Below are positions 35,833 through 43,058 of a stretch of DNA of 64,000 nucleotides, one piece after another. The first letter of the stretch is position 1. Every line of letters starts with the position of its first letter. The notes under the pieces are model-generated. The model saw only the letters and a program-made list of their open reading frames with translations, did no database searches and was not told where the DNA came from. Origin of the DNA: Streptomyces cyaneogriseus subsp. noncyanogenus (GTDB lineage: Bacteria > Actinomycetota > Actinomycetes > Streptomycetales > Streptomycetaceae); assembly GCF_000931445.1 (NCBI RefSeq), contig NZ_CP010849.1, positions 620,001-684,000 on the forward strand, given 5' to 3'. The position numbers and the translations under genes are program-made.

Positions 35833-36944
35833 GGGGCCGTCGTCACCGCGTCGGCCGCGAACTTCCGGCGCCAGGCGAGCGCGACGTAGACCAGGCCGAT
35901 CAGCACCGGGACCTCGATGAGCGGGCCGACGACGCCGGACAGCGCCTGGCCGGAGGTGACGCCGAAGGTGGCGATGGCGACCGCGATGGCCAGCTCGAAG
36001 TTGTTGCCCGCGGCCGTGAAGGCGAGGGTCGCGGTGCGGTCGTAGGCCAGGCCCAGGCCCTTGCCGAGCAGGAACGTGCCGAAGAACATGACGGCGAAGT
36101 ACACCAGCAGGGGCAGCGCGATCCGGGCGACGTCCAGCGGCTGGGAGGTGATGGTCCTGCCCTGCAGGGCGAAGAGGATGACGATGGTGAACAGCAGTCC
36201 GTACAGCGCCCACGGCCCGATCTTCGGCAGGAACTTCGCCTCGTAGTCGGCGCGGCCCAGCTTCTGTTCGCCGAGGCGGCGGGTGAGGAAGCCGGCCAGC
36301 AGCGGGACGCCGAGGAAGATGACGACGTTCAGCGCGATGTGCCAGACGGACACGTCCAGGCCCTGGCCGTCGCCGAGGTTCAGCCACCGGGGCAGCAGGT
36401 CGAGGTAGAACCAGCCCAGCAGGCCGAATGCGAGAACCTGGAAGACCGAGTTCAGGGCGACGAGCACGGCGGCGGCCTCGCGGTCGCCGCAGGCGAGGTC
36501 GTTCCAGATGATGACCATGGCGATGCAGCGGGCCAGGCCGACGACGATCAGGCCGGTGCGGTACTCGGGCAGGTCCGGCAGGAAGATCCACGCGAGGGCG
36601 AACATCACCGCCGGGCCGACGATCCAGTTGATGACCAGCGAGGAGATCATCAGCTTCCTGTCGCCGGTCACGCGGTCGAGCCGGTCGTAGCGGACCTTGG
36701 CGAGGACCGGGTACATCATGACCAGCAGGCCGAGCGCGATCGGCAGGGAGATCCCGCCGATCTCGATCTTCGCGAGCGCGTCGTTCATCCCCGGGACGAT
36801 CCGGCCCAGGCCCAGGCCGACGGCCATGGCGAGCAGGATCCACACCGCGAGATAGCGGTCCAGGGTGGAGAGCTTCTTGACGATCGAGTCGTCACCGGCC
36901 GCGTCGGCGCTCCCGGCGCGGGGGGTGGGCTCGGTGGAGGTCAC
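35829..36944 (-). CDS. acr3: Arsenite efflux permease, ACR3 family
   Basis: 371 residues with about ten membrane helices, starting after a soluble N terminus. Family signatures include VGLARCIAMVIIWNDLACGD, with the conserved cysteine of ACR3 arsenite transporters, and TAAGNNFELAIAVAIATFGV. It extrudes As(III) as the thiolate-sensitive oxyanion across the cytoplasmic membrane. GTG 36944 overlaps the arsR stop by 4 bases (GTGA), so expression follows ArsR control. The N-terminal extension possible up to 37061 runs through arsR and is rejected. Confidence 0.95.
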   Translation of the reverse strand: MTSTEPTPRAGSADAAGDDSIVKKLSTLDRYLAVWILLAMAVGLGLGRIVPGMNDALAKIEIGGISLPIALGLLVMMYPVLAKVRYDRLDRVTGDRKLMISSLVINWIVGPAVMFALAWIFLPDLPEYRTGLIVVGLARCIAMVIIWNDLACGDREAAAVLVALNSVFQVLAFGLLGWFYLDLLPRWLNLGDGQGLDVSVWHIALNVVIFLGVPLLAGFLTRRLGEQKLGRADYEAKFLPKIGPWALYGLLFTIVILFALQGRTITSQPLDVARIALPLLVYFAVMFFGTFLLGKGLGLAYDRTATLAFTAAGNNFELAIAVAIATFGVTSGQALSGVVGPLIEVPVLIGLVYVALAWRRKFAADAVTTAP

Positions 36945-37249
36945 GGGCAGGCCCTCTTGTTCTCGGCGGCGGTGCGGGCGGCGGCCGCGAGTTCGGCGAA
37001 CTGCTCGGACAGGCCGGCCAGGACCTCGGGCTTGAGCTTGTAGTAGGTGAAGCGGCCGCACGGCTCGGTCTCCACGATCCCGGCCTCGCGCAGCACCTTC
37101 ATGTGGTTGGACAGGTTGGTCTGCTTGGCTCCGGTCTCCTCGACCAGATGTGTCGTGCAGAGCGTCTCGCGCGCCAGCAAGGTCACGATCTTCAGGCGGA
37201 GCGGATCGCCCAGCACCCGGATCACATCAGGATCGACTGAAGTCAGCAT
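36941..37249 (-). CDS. arsR: ArsR-family arsenite-responsive repressor
   Basis: 102 residues, winged helix-turn-helix of the ArsR/SmtB class. The recognition helix lies in EETGAKQTNLSNHMKVLREA. Cysteines are at ETLCTTH and EPCGRF, with a third at the C terminus (RACP); these could form the As(III) site, in the pattern of actinobacterial ArsR proteins with non-adjacent Cys. It is the first gene of the minus-strand arsR-acr3-arsO operon and should repress both this operon and the divergent arsC from the operator region 37243-37283. Confidence 0.93.
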   Translation of the reverse strand: MLTSVDPDVIRVLGDPLRLKIVTLLARETLCTTHLVEETGAKQTNLSNHMKVLREAGIVETEPCGRFTYYKLKPEVLAGLSEQFAELAAAARTAAENKRACP

Positions 37250-37283
37250 GCGCTGATACTGTCACATCATCTCTCGCTGATAC
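37243..37283. promoter_or_regulatory. Probable ArsR operator in the arsR/arsC divergent promoter
   Basis: TCAGC-ATGC-GCTGA (37243-37256) overlaps the arsR start, and CGCTG-ATAC-CAGCG (37275-37288) lies 19 bp further. The word CGCTGATAC occurs in both (37251 and 37275, 24 bp apart, a little over two helical turns). The arrangement fits a repressor dimer binding twice between divergent ars genes. Confidence 0.55.
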
Positions 37284-37344
37284 CAGCGGGGGCTGAAGTC
37301 ATCGGCGGCCGGGTTCCGCCGTGCGACGAGAGAGAACGATCACC

Positions 37345-37767
37345 ATGGCCGACAAGCCGTCCGTCCTGTTCGTCTGCGTCCACAACGCCGGCCGCTCCCA
37401 GATGGCCGCCGCGTGGCTGACCCACCTGGCCGGAGACCGCGTCGAGGTCCGCTCCGCCGGCTCCGCCCCGGGCGCCGAGGTCAACCCGGCCGCCGTCCGG
37501 GCCATGGCCGAGGTCGGCATCGACATCTCCCAGGAGACGCCGAAGATGCTCACCGTCGACGCGGTCCGCGAGTCGGACGTCTGCATCACCATGGGATGCG
37601 GCGACACCTGCCCCGTCTTCCCCGGCAAGCGCTACCTCGACTGGAAGCTCGAGGACCCGGCCGGCCAGGGCGTCGAAGCCGTCCGCCCGATCCGCGACGA
37701 GATCAAGACCCTGGTGGAGGGCCTGATCGCCGAGATCGCCCCGGCCGAGCCGGAAGCGACGGCGTGA
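37345..37767 (+). CDS. arsC: Arsenate reductase ArsC, LMW phosphatase type
   Basis: 140 residues. VCVHNAGRSQMA near the N terminus is the Cys-x5-Arg phosphatase-like loop that binds arsenate (Cys11-Arg17). Further cysteines at 80, 85 and 89 (CITMGCGDTCP) supply the resolving thiols of the thioredoxin- or mycothiol-coupled enzyme. It converts As(V) to As(III) for export by ACR3. It is divergent from arsR with a 95-bp shared promoter. A GTGA overlap at its end leads into what looks like a destroyed arsT. Confidence 0.95.
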   Translation: MADKPSVLFVCVHNAGRSQMAAAWLTHLAGDRVEVRSAGSAPGAEVNPAAVRAMAEVGIDISQETPKMLTVDAVRESDVCITMGCGDTCPVFPGKRYLDWKLEDPAGQGVEAVRPIRDEIKTLVEGLIAEIAPAEPEATA

Positions 37768-37865
37768 GCGGGGTACGCGAAGTCGTCGTCATCGAGCCGT
37801 TCGCCGCCGGCCGCCACCCGCTCCAGCGGGTCGGGGACTCGTCCGTGCGGCCCGCCCGCCGGTGA
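37764..37865 (+). pseudogene. Probable arsT (thioredoxin reductase) N-terminal remnant
   Basis: A 33-codon frame begins with GTG in a GTGA overlap with the arsC stop. Its first residues VSGVREVVVI match the N-terminal strand of thioredoxin reductases (usually followed by GSGPAG), and then the reading departs (EPFAAGRHP). Some streptomycete ars clusters carry arsT directly after arsC. I infer that a coupled arsT was here and has been deleted except for its beginning. Confidence 0.4.
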
Positions 37866-37989
37866 CGGCCGTCGGGGAAGCCGCTTCGAGGCGCCGGCGA
37901 GGCCGCCACCGCGAGCGCAGGGCGTCGGGGGCCGGCACCGTCCGGGCCCCGCGCGCCCTCGCCCGAACCCCTCTGGAACGCATGGCAGG

Positions 37990-38961
37990 TCAGCTTCTGT
38001 TCCCGCGCGGCTTCAACGGCACGTTCGGCAGCACCGGAGCGGGCAGCGGATCCCCGTCGTACCCCTTCACCTCGCCGAATCGCCGCCCTTCCATCCAGTC
38101 CTGGCGCGCCTGGGTGATCTCTTCGGTCGACCGGGCGATGAAGTTCCACCACATGACGATCTCCTCCCCGAAGGGAGGCCCGCCCAGCAGTACCAGCCGT
38201 GCGGTGCGCGGCCCGTCGTTCACGACGGTCAGCACCGCGCGTCCGGGGGCGGCGTAGCCCATCTGGGCCGGTTCCAGGGCGGTGCCGTTCAGACGGATGT
38301 CGCCGGTGTCCACGAGGAGCCCGTGCTCGAAGTCGGGGTCGACGTCCAGGCTCAGCGTGGCGCCGGGCTCCACCGACAGTTCGGCGCCGAGCAGGGGGGT
38401 GAAGGTGCGGACCGGGGAGGTGTCGCCGGCGAGCGTGCCGAGGAAGACGCGGGCGCTGCCGCCCTTCAGCGGCACGGGAGCCGGTACGTGGTGCTGGAAG
38501 TCCCGCGGGGCATCGCGGTGCTCGTCGGGCAGCGCCACCCAGAGCTGGACGCCGTGCAGGATCGTCGTCCCGGGGGTCGACACCTCGCTGTGGCTGATTC
38601 CGTGACCGCCTGTCATGAGGTTGAGCTCGCCGGGCCGGACGAAGGCGTGGCTGCCCAGGCTGTCCCGGTGCTCGATCTCACCGCTGAAGAGCCAGCTCAC
38701 GGTCTGGAGTCCGGTGTGCGGGTGCGGGGGGACGTCCATCCCGCCCGTCACGGAGACGTCGTCGGGGCCGTAGTGGTCGGCGAAGCACCAGGCCCCGATC
38801 AGTGTCCGGGCCCGCTGGGGCAGGGTGCGCCGCACCGGCATCGCCCGGGGGCCGCCGAGCGGGACCTGCCGGGCCGTGAGGACCTCGACGGCACGGAAAC
38901 CGTCATCGCCGGGCTCTCCCCCGCATCGCAGTTGGGCGGGATGTGCTTCGGTGTTGCTCAC
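37990..38961 (-). CDS. Pirin family protein
   Basis: 323 residues, a double cupin. HPHTGLQTVSWLFSGEIEHRDS carries metal-binding histidines, and GHGISHSE plus LHGVQLWVALP follow, all typical of pirin. The C terminus WWNFIARSTEEI is also characteristic. Bacterial pirins can act as quercetin 2,3-dioxygenases or as redox-linked regulators; the physiological substrate here is unknown. GTG 38961 has GGGGAGAGGG upstream. It is divergent from the AhpD-like gene, a pairing common in actinobacteria in quinone or peroxide stress loci. Confidence 0.92.
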   Translation of the reverse strand: MSNTEAHPAQLRCGGEPGDDGFRAVEVLTARQVPLGGPRAMPVRRTLPQRARTLIGAWCFADHYGPDDVSVTGGMDVPPHPHTGLQTVSWLFSGEIEHRDSLGSHAFVRPGELNLMTGGHGISHSEVSTPGTTILHGVQLWVALPDEHRDAPRDFQHHVPAPVPLKGGSARVFLGTLAGDTSPVRTFTPLLGAELSVEPGATLSLDVDPDFEHGLLVDTGDIRLNGTALEPAQMGYAAPGRAVLTVVNDGPRTARLVLLGGPPFGEEIVMWWNFIARSTEEITQARQDWMEGRRFGEVKGYDGDPLPAPVLPNVPLKPRGNRS

Positions 38962-38983
38962 GACTCGGCCCTCTCCCCAGAAA

Positions 38984-39001
38984 ATGTTCGACTTTCAACA
39001 T
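38984..39001. promoter_or_regulatory. Inverted repeat in the pirin/AhpD divergent promoter
   Basis: ATGTT and AACAT arms (38984-38988, 38997-39001) with an 8-base spacer lie in an AT-rich island between the divergent genes. They could bind a MarR-type or similar repressor. The ~94-bp region serves both genes. Confidence 0.4.
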
Positions 39002-39055
39002 CTATGGGTCGATGATATGCCTCACCACACATGATCGCCCGATGAAGGAGACCAC

Positions 39056-39553
39056 ATGACGGACACGGCGGCGAGAGCGGGCGACCGGGTCTGCATCGAC
39101 AAGCAGAGCCCCGACGCCTACCGCGCTCTGGCCGCGACCGCCGCGACCGTGAAGGGCGTGGCGGCCGCGGCCGGGCTGGACCGCGTCCTCGTCGAACTGG
39201 TCAACCTGCGCGTCTCCCAGCTCAACGCCTGCGCGTACTGCCTCGATCTGCACACGCGAGCGGCCCTGCAGGCCGGGGAGACCACCCGGCGGCTGGGCGT
39301 CCTGGCGGCCTGGCGGGACACCGAGCTGTTCAGCCCCCGGGAACGCGCGGCGCTCGCCCTGGCGGAGGCCACCACCCGCCCCGCGGACGCGGGCGCACAG
39401 ACCACCGCGTACGCCGAGGCCCGGTCAGCGCTGTCCGACGACGAGATCTCCGCGGTGATCTGGGTCGCCATCACCATCAACGCCTTCAACCGGGTCTCGG
39501 TCATGAGCAAGCACCCGGTACGTGAGAGTCCCGGCGTTCCCGCACGGCCGTGA
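39056..39553 (+). CDS. Carboxymuconolactone decarboxylase / AhpD-like protein
   Basis: 165 residues of the AhpD/CMD fold. The active-site pair is in NACAYCLDLHTRAAL (Cys-x-x-Cys with following His), which reduces peroxides or quinones with low-molecular-weight thiols. The family C-terminal motif WVAITINAFNRVSV is present. AAGGAG is 8 bases upstream of ATG 39056. Its position opposite pirin suggests a small oxidative or electrophile-stress unit. Confidence 0.9.
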   Translation: MTDTAARAGDRVCIDKQSPDAYRALAATAATVKGVAAAAGLDRVLVELVNLRVSQLNACAYCLDLHTRAALQAGETTRRLGVLAAWRDTELFSPRERAALALAEATTRPADAGAQTTAYAEARSALSDDEISAVIWVAITINAFNRVSVMSKHPVRESPGVPARP

Positions 39554-39567
39554 GGCGGTGACCTCAC
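39550..39567. terminator. Small hairpin at the end of the AhpD-like gene
   Basis: GTGAGG and CCTCAC form a perfect 6-bp stem with a 6-base loop that includes the stop codon. Downstream GGGTCACTC words add further inverted repeats before the convergent neighbour. Confidence 0.4.
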
Positions 39568-39606
39568 CCTCCCGGGTCGCTCGGGCCCGGGTCACTCCGA
39601 CTCGGG

Positions 39607-40593
39607 TCACTCGGGCTCGGGAGCGTGCGGGCTCGTCGAGGGCGGCTCGGCGGGGCGTTCCCGGCCGCCGTCATGGCCGGACACCACCACGACGAGCAGG
39701 CCCACCACGACGGCCCCGGCGGCCGCACGGCCGGCGGCCCGCACCGCCCAGCCCGGCAACGCCCTGCCCTCGCCCCGTCTCGGTGCGCCCAGCCGCTCCG
39801 CCCGCCGGGCCGGTGCCAGCAGTCGCATCAGCAACAGGACGGCGACCGGGAGTTGCAGCAGCCACAGCACTGTGCGCGGCCACTCGCCGTACCAGACGTT
39901 GGTGCCGTACAGCAGGGTGTGCCACACGCTCAGCACGTAGACGACGATCACGAAGCGGTGCAGGCGCCGCCAGGTGTTCGCCCCGATGCGGTGCCGGACG
40001 TAGAAGAGCAGCCCGAGCGGAATGGCCAGATACACCGCCCCCTGCCCCAGCGGGATGGCGATCCGGCCGGTTCCGGAGTCGTACCAGCCGGGCACGAACG
40101 TGTCCGCGAAGCCCGCCCACAGCCGTTCGGCCCACGCCAACTGGGCCTCGTAGCGTACGAGTTCGGCCGCGAACATCAGCGCGTGGGCGAACATCAGGGC
40201 CATCGTGGTCAGGCTCGTGGTGCGGTGCCAGCGTTCCAGGACCTGCCGGGAGACCGGCAGCCGGGCGGGGCGCGGCCCCGACAGCAGCAGACCAAGCACG
40301 ACCGTGCCCCAGGCCCACAGCAGGCCCGACCAGCCGAACGCCTGGCTGAGCAGGTACATCCAGTACGTGCCGGGGTCGTCCATGAACGGCATGACCGCGA
40401 CCGTCGCCGAGTCGCCCGACTTCATGCGCGCGTACAGGAATGCGAAGACGGCCGCCGTGACCGCGACCGCCGCACTCGCGTCGGGCAGCGCGGCCCGCAG
40501 GTCGGCACGGAGGACGACGCGATCGGCCGGACCCCGGTCGCGAGCCGGCGGCGAGGTCGTGCCGTCGTCCTCAGGCGTCGTCTCTGGCAGCAT
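39607..40593 (-). CDS. Ferric-reductase-like transmembrane protein
   Basis: 328 residues with six to seven hydrophobic helices. Two helices carry spaced histidines that could ligate haem (RWHRTTSLTTMALMFAHALM and RLHRFVIVVYVLSVWHTLL), the pattern of the ferric reductase-like transmembrane domain (as in FRD/MsrQ). No FAD- or NAD-binding C-terminal domain follows; the tail is a short proline/glutamate segment. It is therefore a haem-b membrane electron carrier needing a partner, or a single-domain variant. ATG 40593 gives a clean N terminus. It is a lone gene convergent with the AhpD-like one. Confidence 0.8.
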   Translation of the reverse strand: MLPETTPEDDGTTSPPARDRGPADRVVLRADLRAALPDASAAVAVTAAVFAFLYARMKSGDSATVAVMPFMDDPGTYWMYLLSQAFGWSGLLWAWGTVVLGLLLSGPRPARLPVSRQVLERWHRTTSLTTMALMFAHALMFAAELVRYEAQLAWAERLWAGFADTFVPGWYDSGTGRIAIPLGQGAVYLAIPLGLLFYVRHRIGANTWRRLHRFVIVVYVLSVWHTLLYGTNVWYGEWPRTVLWLLQLPVAVLLLMRLLAPARRAERLGAPRRGEGRALPGWAVRAAGRAAAGAVVVGLLVVVVSGHDGGRERPAEPPSTSPHAPEPE

Positions 40594-40980
40594 CCTGTGC
40601 CTTCCAGGGCGCGGGACACCGGCATGCGGTGTGCGCGTGGGGTGGGAGGCACCAGTGTGGCCGAGGTGGCCGGGAATACGGAGGCCGTATCCGGCCAGAG
40701 TGGCTTCCGGGCCCTCTGAGCCGCCACGGGATTCCGGCGCCCGCCCGTGAACCGATGGTTTTCGGACAACTGGCGACGCGCCCCCTGCCGCAGGGGCGCG
40801 AGCCACCCTACGCTGATGCGCGCAGTCGGTCCGTGCCTCCTGTCCGACCGGACCTTCGGCGGCGAGACGGCCGGCAGGCGCCCGCCGGTCCCCCGGTGAG
40901 CGAGCCCGCGAGTCCGAAGATCTGCCCCGCGTCCGCACCTGACGTGCGGGCTGTGCACGGTGACCTCGAAGACCGGGTCG

Positions 40981-41002
40981 GTGGTACGGACGGCTGTACC
41001 AC
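40981..41002. promoter_or_regulatory. Perfect 7-bp inverted repeat upstream of the kinase operon
   Basis: GTGGTAC (40981-40987) and GTACCAC (40996-41002) flank an 8-base spacer, about 165 bp before the first gene of the operon. The centre-to-centre distance of about 15 bp suits a dimeric helix-turn-helix regulator. Confidence 0.5.
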
Positions 41003-41059
41003 GTACGCTGCGCCTCCTTCCCGGTCCTGACTCGGGGCCCGAAACGAGGAGGAGGACGT

Positions 41060-41143
41060 GTGTCCGTGACCGCGCGAGTCGCCGTCGGCCGCGCCGGATG
41101 CCGGCCGGCCTGCTCCTCGACCGACCGGGCCGGACGGTGCTGA
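41060..41143 (+). CDS. Possible 27-codon leader peptide
   Basis: GTG 41060 follows GAGGAGGAGGA (41046-41056), the strongest ribosome-binding site in the region. The frame (27 residues, starting VSVTARVAVGRAGC, with three cysteines and several arginines) ends just before the kinase start at 41167. It could be a coupled leader or simply an alternative upstream start context. No homology is known. Confidence 0.25.
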   Translation: MSVTARVAVGRAGCRPACSSTDRAGRC

Positions 41144-41166
41144 CACCCGCCGGGGAGACACACGAG

Positions 41167-42039
41167 GTGCGGCACCCGCCGGGCCGCACGGTCTCCGGTG
41201 TCTGCCACGGCACCCTGGGCGAGCTGTACCAGGGTCCGCTGCGGGCGGGACAGGAGCCGGACATCGCCGTGGTGTCCTTTCCCGTGGACCGCCATTCCTG
41301 GGTGTACTTCACCCACGGGACGGATCCGCCGAGCCCGCTGCCCCTCGGGGAGAAAGCCGCGACGGCGGCCCGGCTCTTCCTGGAGCACTACGGGCTCACG
41401 CTGCCGCCGGGCCGCTGGAGCGCCCACTCCGACCTGCGGGTGGGCGTGGGGATGGCGAGTTCGACCGCCGACATCGTGGCGACCCTGCGGTGCCTGTTCC
41501 GGCTCTTCGCCCTGCCCTACGACACAGACGTGGTCCTCGGCGTCCTGGCGGCGATCGAGCGGGCCGACAGTGTCTTCGTCGACGAGTTCGCGCTGTACCT
41601 CAGCGGCCGGCACCGGGTGATCCGGCGGCTGGGGACGGAGATCGGCTTCCACACCGCTTACATCACCGAGCCCGGGACGGTGGACACCGCCGCCGTCACC
41701 GGCCTGCTGCTGGAGCACTACCGGCGGCACGGGGAGGAGTACGAGCGCTGCCTGACCGATCTGCTGAAGGGCTTCGCCTCGGGCGACCCGGCGGCCGTCG
41801 CGCGGGCGGCCACCGCCAGCGCCGCCCTGTCGCAGAGGGTGCTGCCCAAAGCGGCGTTCGACAGCATGCTCGCCCACCGCGGGCGATTCGGTGCCGACGG
41901 CGTCTTCGTCGCCCACACCGGCTGCCTGATCGGCTATCTCTTCCCCGGCCGCCTCGACGCCGACGTCAAGTCGGACCTCTCCGCCTTCTTCCGCTCGCTC
42001 GGCCACCAGTGTTCCTTCGCCCAAGGAGGCTACGGGTGA
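41167..42039 (+). CDS. GHMP kinase, L-threonine kinase (PduX)-like
   Basis: 290 residues. VSGVCHGTLGELYQGPL at the N terminus and the ATP loop VGVGMASSTADIVA are typical of the GHMP branch containing PduX, which makes O-phospho-L-threonine. The ADSVF/DEFALY segment follows. GTG 41167 is preferred, with GGGGAG 9 bases upstream; ATG 41098 would add 23 unconserved residues. It overlaps the PLP-enzyme gene by 4 bases (GTGA) and has AAGGAGG for it inside its own end, so the two are tightly coupled. In context I infer that it activates Thr, Ser or a related hydroxy-amino acid as a phosphate ester for beta-replacement. A role in the cobalamin nucleotide loop is an alternative. Confidence 0.85.
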   Translation: MRHPPGRTVSGVCHGTLGELYQGPLRAGQEPDIAVVSFPVDRHSWVYFTHGTDPPSPLPLGEKAATAARLFLEHYGLTLPPGRWSAHSDLRVGVGMASSTADIVATLRCLFRLFALPYDTDVVLGVLAAIERADSVFVDEFALYLSGRHRVIRRLGTEIGFHTAYITEPGTVDTAAVTGLLLEHYRRHGEEYERCLTDLLKGFASGDPAAVARAATASAALSQRVLPKAAFDSMLAHRGRFGADGVFVAHTGCLIGYLFPGRLDADVKSDLSAFFRSLGHQCSFAQGGYG

Positions 42040-43058
42040 TCCACTCCCACATCGCCGACGCCCTGAAGGTGCCCGATCTCGTCCGGCTCTCCGACGGCGT
42101 CGTCCTCGTCCGCTTCGAGTCGATGAAGATCTACTCGGCGCTCTCCGCCGTCCGCCATCTCCTGGAGCGGGGCACGATCCGCCCGGGACAGACCCTGGTC
42201 GACAGCTCCAGCGGCATCTACGCCTACGCCCTGGCGCTGGCCTGCCACCGCTACGGCATGCGTTGCCACATCGTCGCGTCCACCACCGTGGACACCACCA
42301 CCCGCGCCCAGTTGGAGATCCTCGGTGCCACCGTGGAGCAGGTCAGGCCCTCGAAGAACCTGAAGCTGGACCAGGAGTTGCGGGTGCGGCGGGTGAAGGA
42401 GATCCTCGCCGATCACCCCGGCTGGCACTGGATGCGCCAGTACCACGACGACGTCCACTACCTCGGCTACCACGAGGTCGCCGACCTCATCGCGTCCGCG
42501 TTTCCCGCGACCGCGCTGACCCTCGTCGGAGGGGTGGGCTCCGGAGCCTCGACGGGCGGCATCGTGGAGCGACTGCGGGCCGCCGACCCCTCGGTGCGGC
42601 TGGTCGGCGTGCAGCCCTTCGGGAGCGTCACCTTCGGCAGCCAGGACCACCACGACCCGGAGGCGATCATCGCCGGCATCGGGTCGTCGATCGTCTTCGA
42701 CAACGTCCGCCACCACCTCTACGACGGCCTGCACTGGCTGGACTTCACGCACGCCATGTCCGGCACGGTCGCGCTGCTGCGTGACCACGCCGTCTTCGCC
42801 GGGCTGTCCACCGGAGCCGGATACCTGGCCGCGACGTACGAGGCGCGCCGCCGGCCCGACCGGCTGCATCTGGTGATCGGCGCCGACACCGGACACCGCT
42901 ACGTCGACCGCGTCTTCGCCCGCCACACGGAAGCCCTGGACCCTGCCGCGCTGAAACCGGTCGAGGTCTCCGCACCCGAGGAGATGTCCATGCCCTGGTC
43001 CACGATGGCCTGGCGGCGCGCCGCCTGCCCGGCGAACGGGAAGGAGCGGGTGGCATGA
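42036..43058 (+). CDS. PLP-dependent cysteine-synthase-like enzyme
   Basis: 340 residues of the fold-type II (CysK/threonine synthase) superfamily. Lys31 in ESMKIYSA corresponds to the Schiff-base lysine. SSSGIYAYALALAC is the substrate loop, and GGVGSGASTGGIVERL is the glycine-rich phosphate cradle. Divergence from CysK suggests another nucleophile. Enzymes such as SbnA use O-phosphoserine and an amino-acid nucleophile to make diaminoacid precursors, and DabA-type enzymes act after a threonine kinase in diaminobutyrate pathways. Following a PduX-like kinase, I infer beta-replacement or elimination on O-phosphothreonine. The next gene starts in its ATGA stop overlap. Confidence 0.85.
   Translation: MIHSHIADALKVPDLVRLSDGVVLVRFESMKIYSALSAVRHLLERGTIRPGQTLVDSSSGIYAYALALACHRYGMRCHIVASTTVDTTTRAQLEILGATVEQVRPSKNLKLDQELRVRRVKEILADHPGWHWMRQYHDDVHYLGYHEVADLIASAFPATALTLVGGVGSGASTGGIVERLRAADPSVRLVGVQPFGSVTFGSQDHHDPEAIIAGIGSSIVFDNVRHHLYDGLHWLDFTHAMSGTVALLRDHAVFAGLSTGAGYLAATYEARRRPDRLHLVIGADTGHRYVDRVFARHTEALDPAALKPVEVSAPEEMSMPWSTMAWRRAACPANGKERVA

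Larger units (their letters stand above)
40594..41166. other. 573 bp upstream of the kinase operon, no certain gene
   Basis: The region must contain the promoters of the ferric-reductase-like gene and of the biosynthetic operon beginning at 41167. It includes a 7-bp palindrome at 40981-41002 and a short frame at 41060-41143 behind a strong ribosome-binding site. Otherwise I see nothing protein-coding. Confidence 0.5.

Noticed and set aside
39607..42024. 805-residue minus-strand protein covering the ferric reductase and upstream region
   Set aside because: The N-terminal 477 residues are antisense to the GHMP kinase gene; ATG 40593 gives a normal protein.
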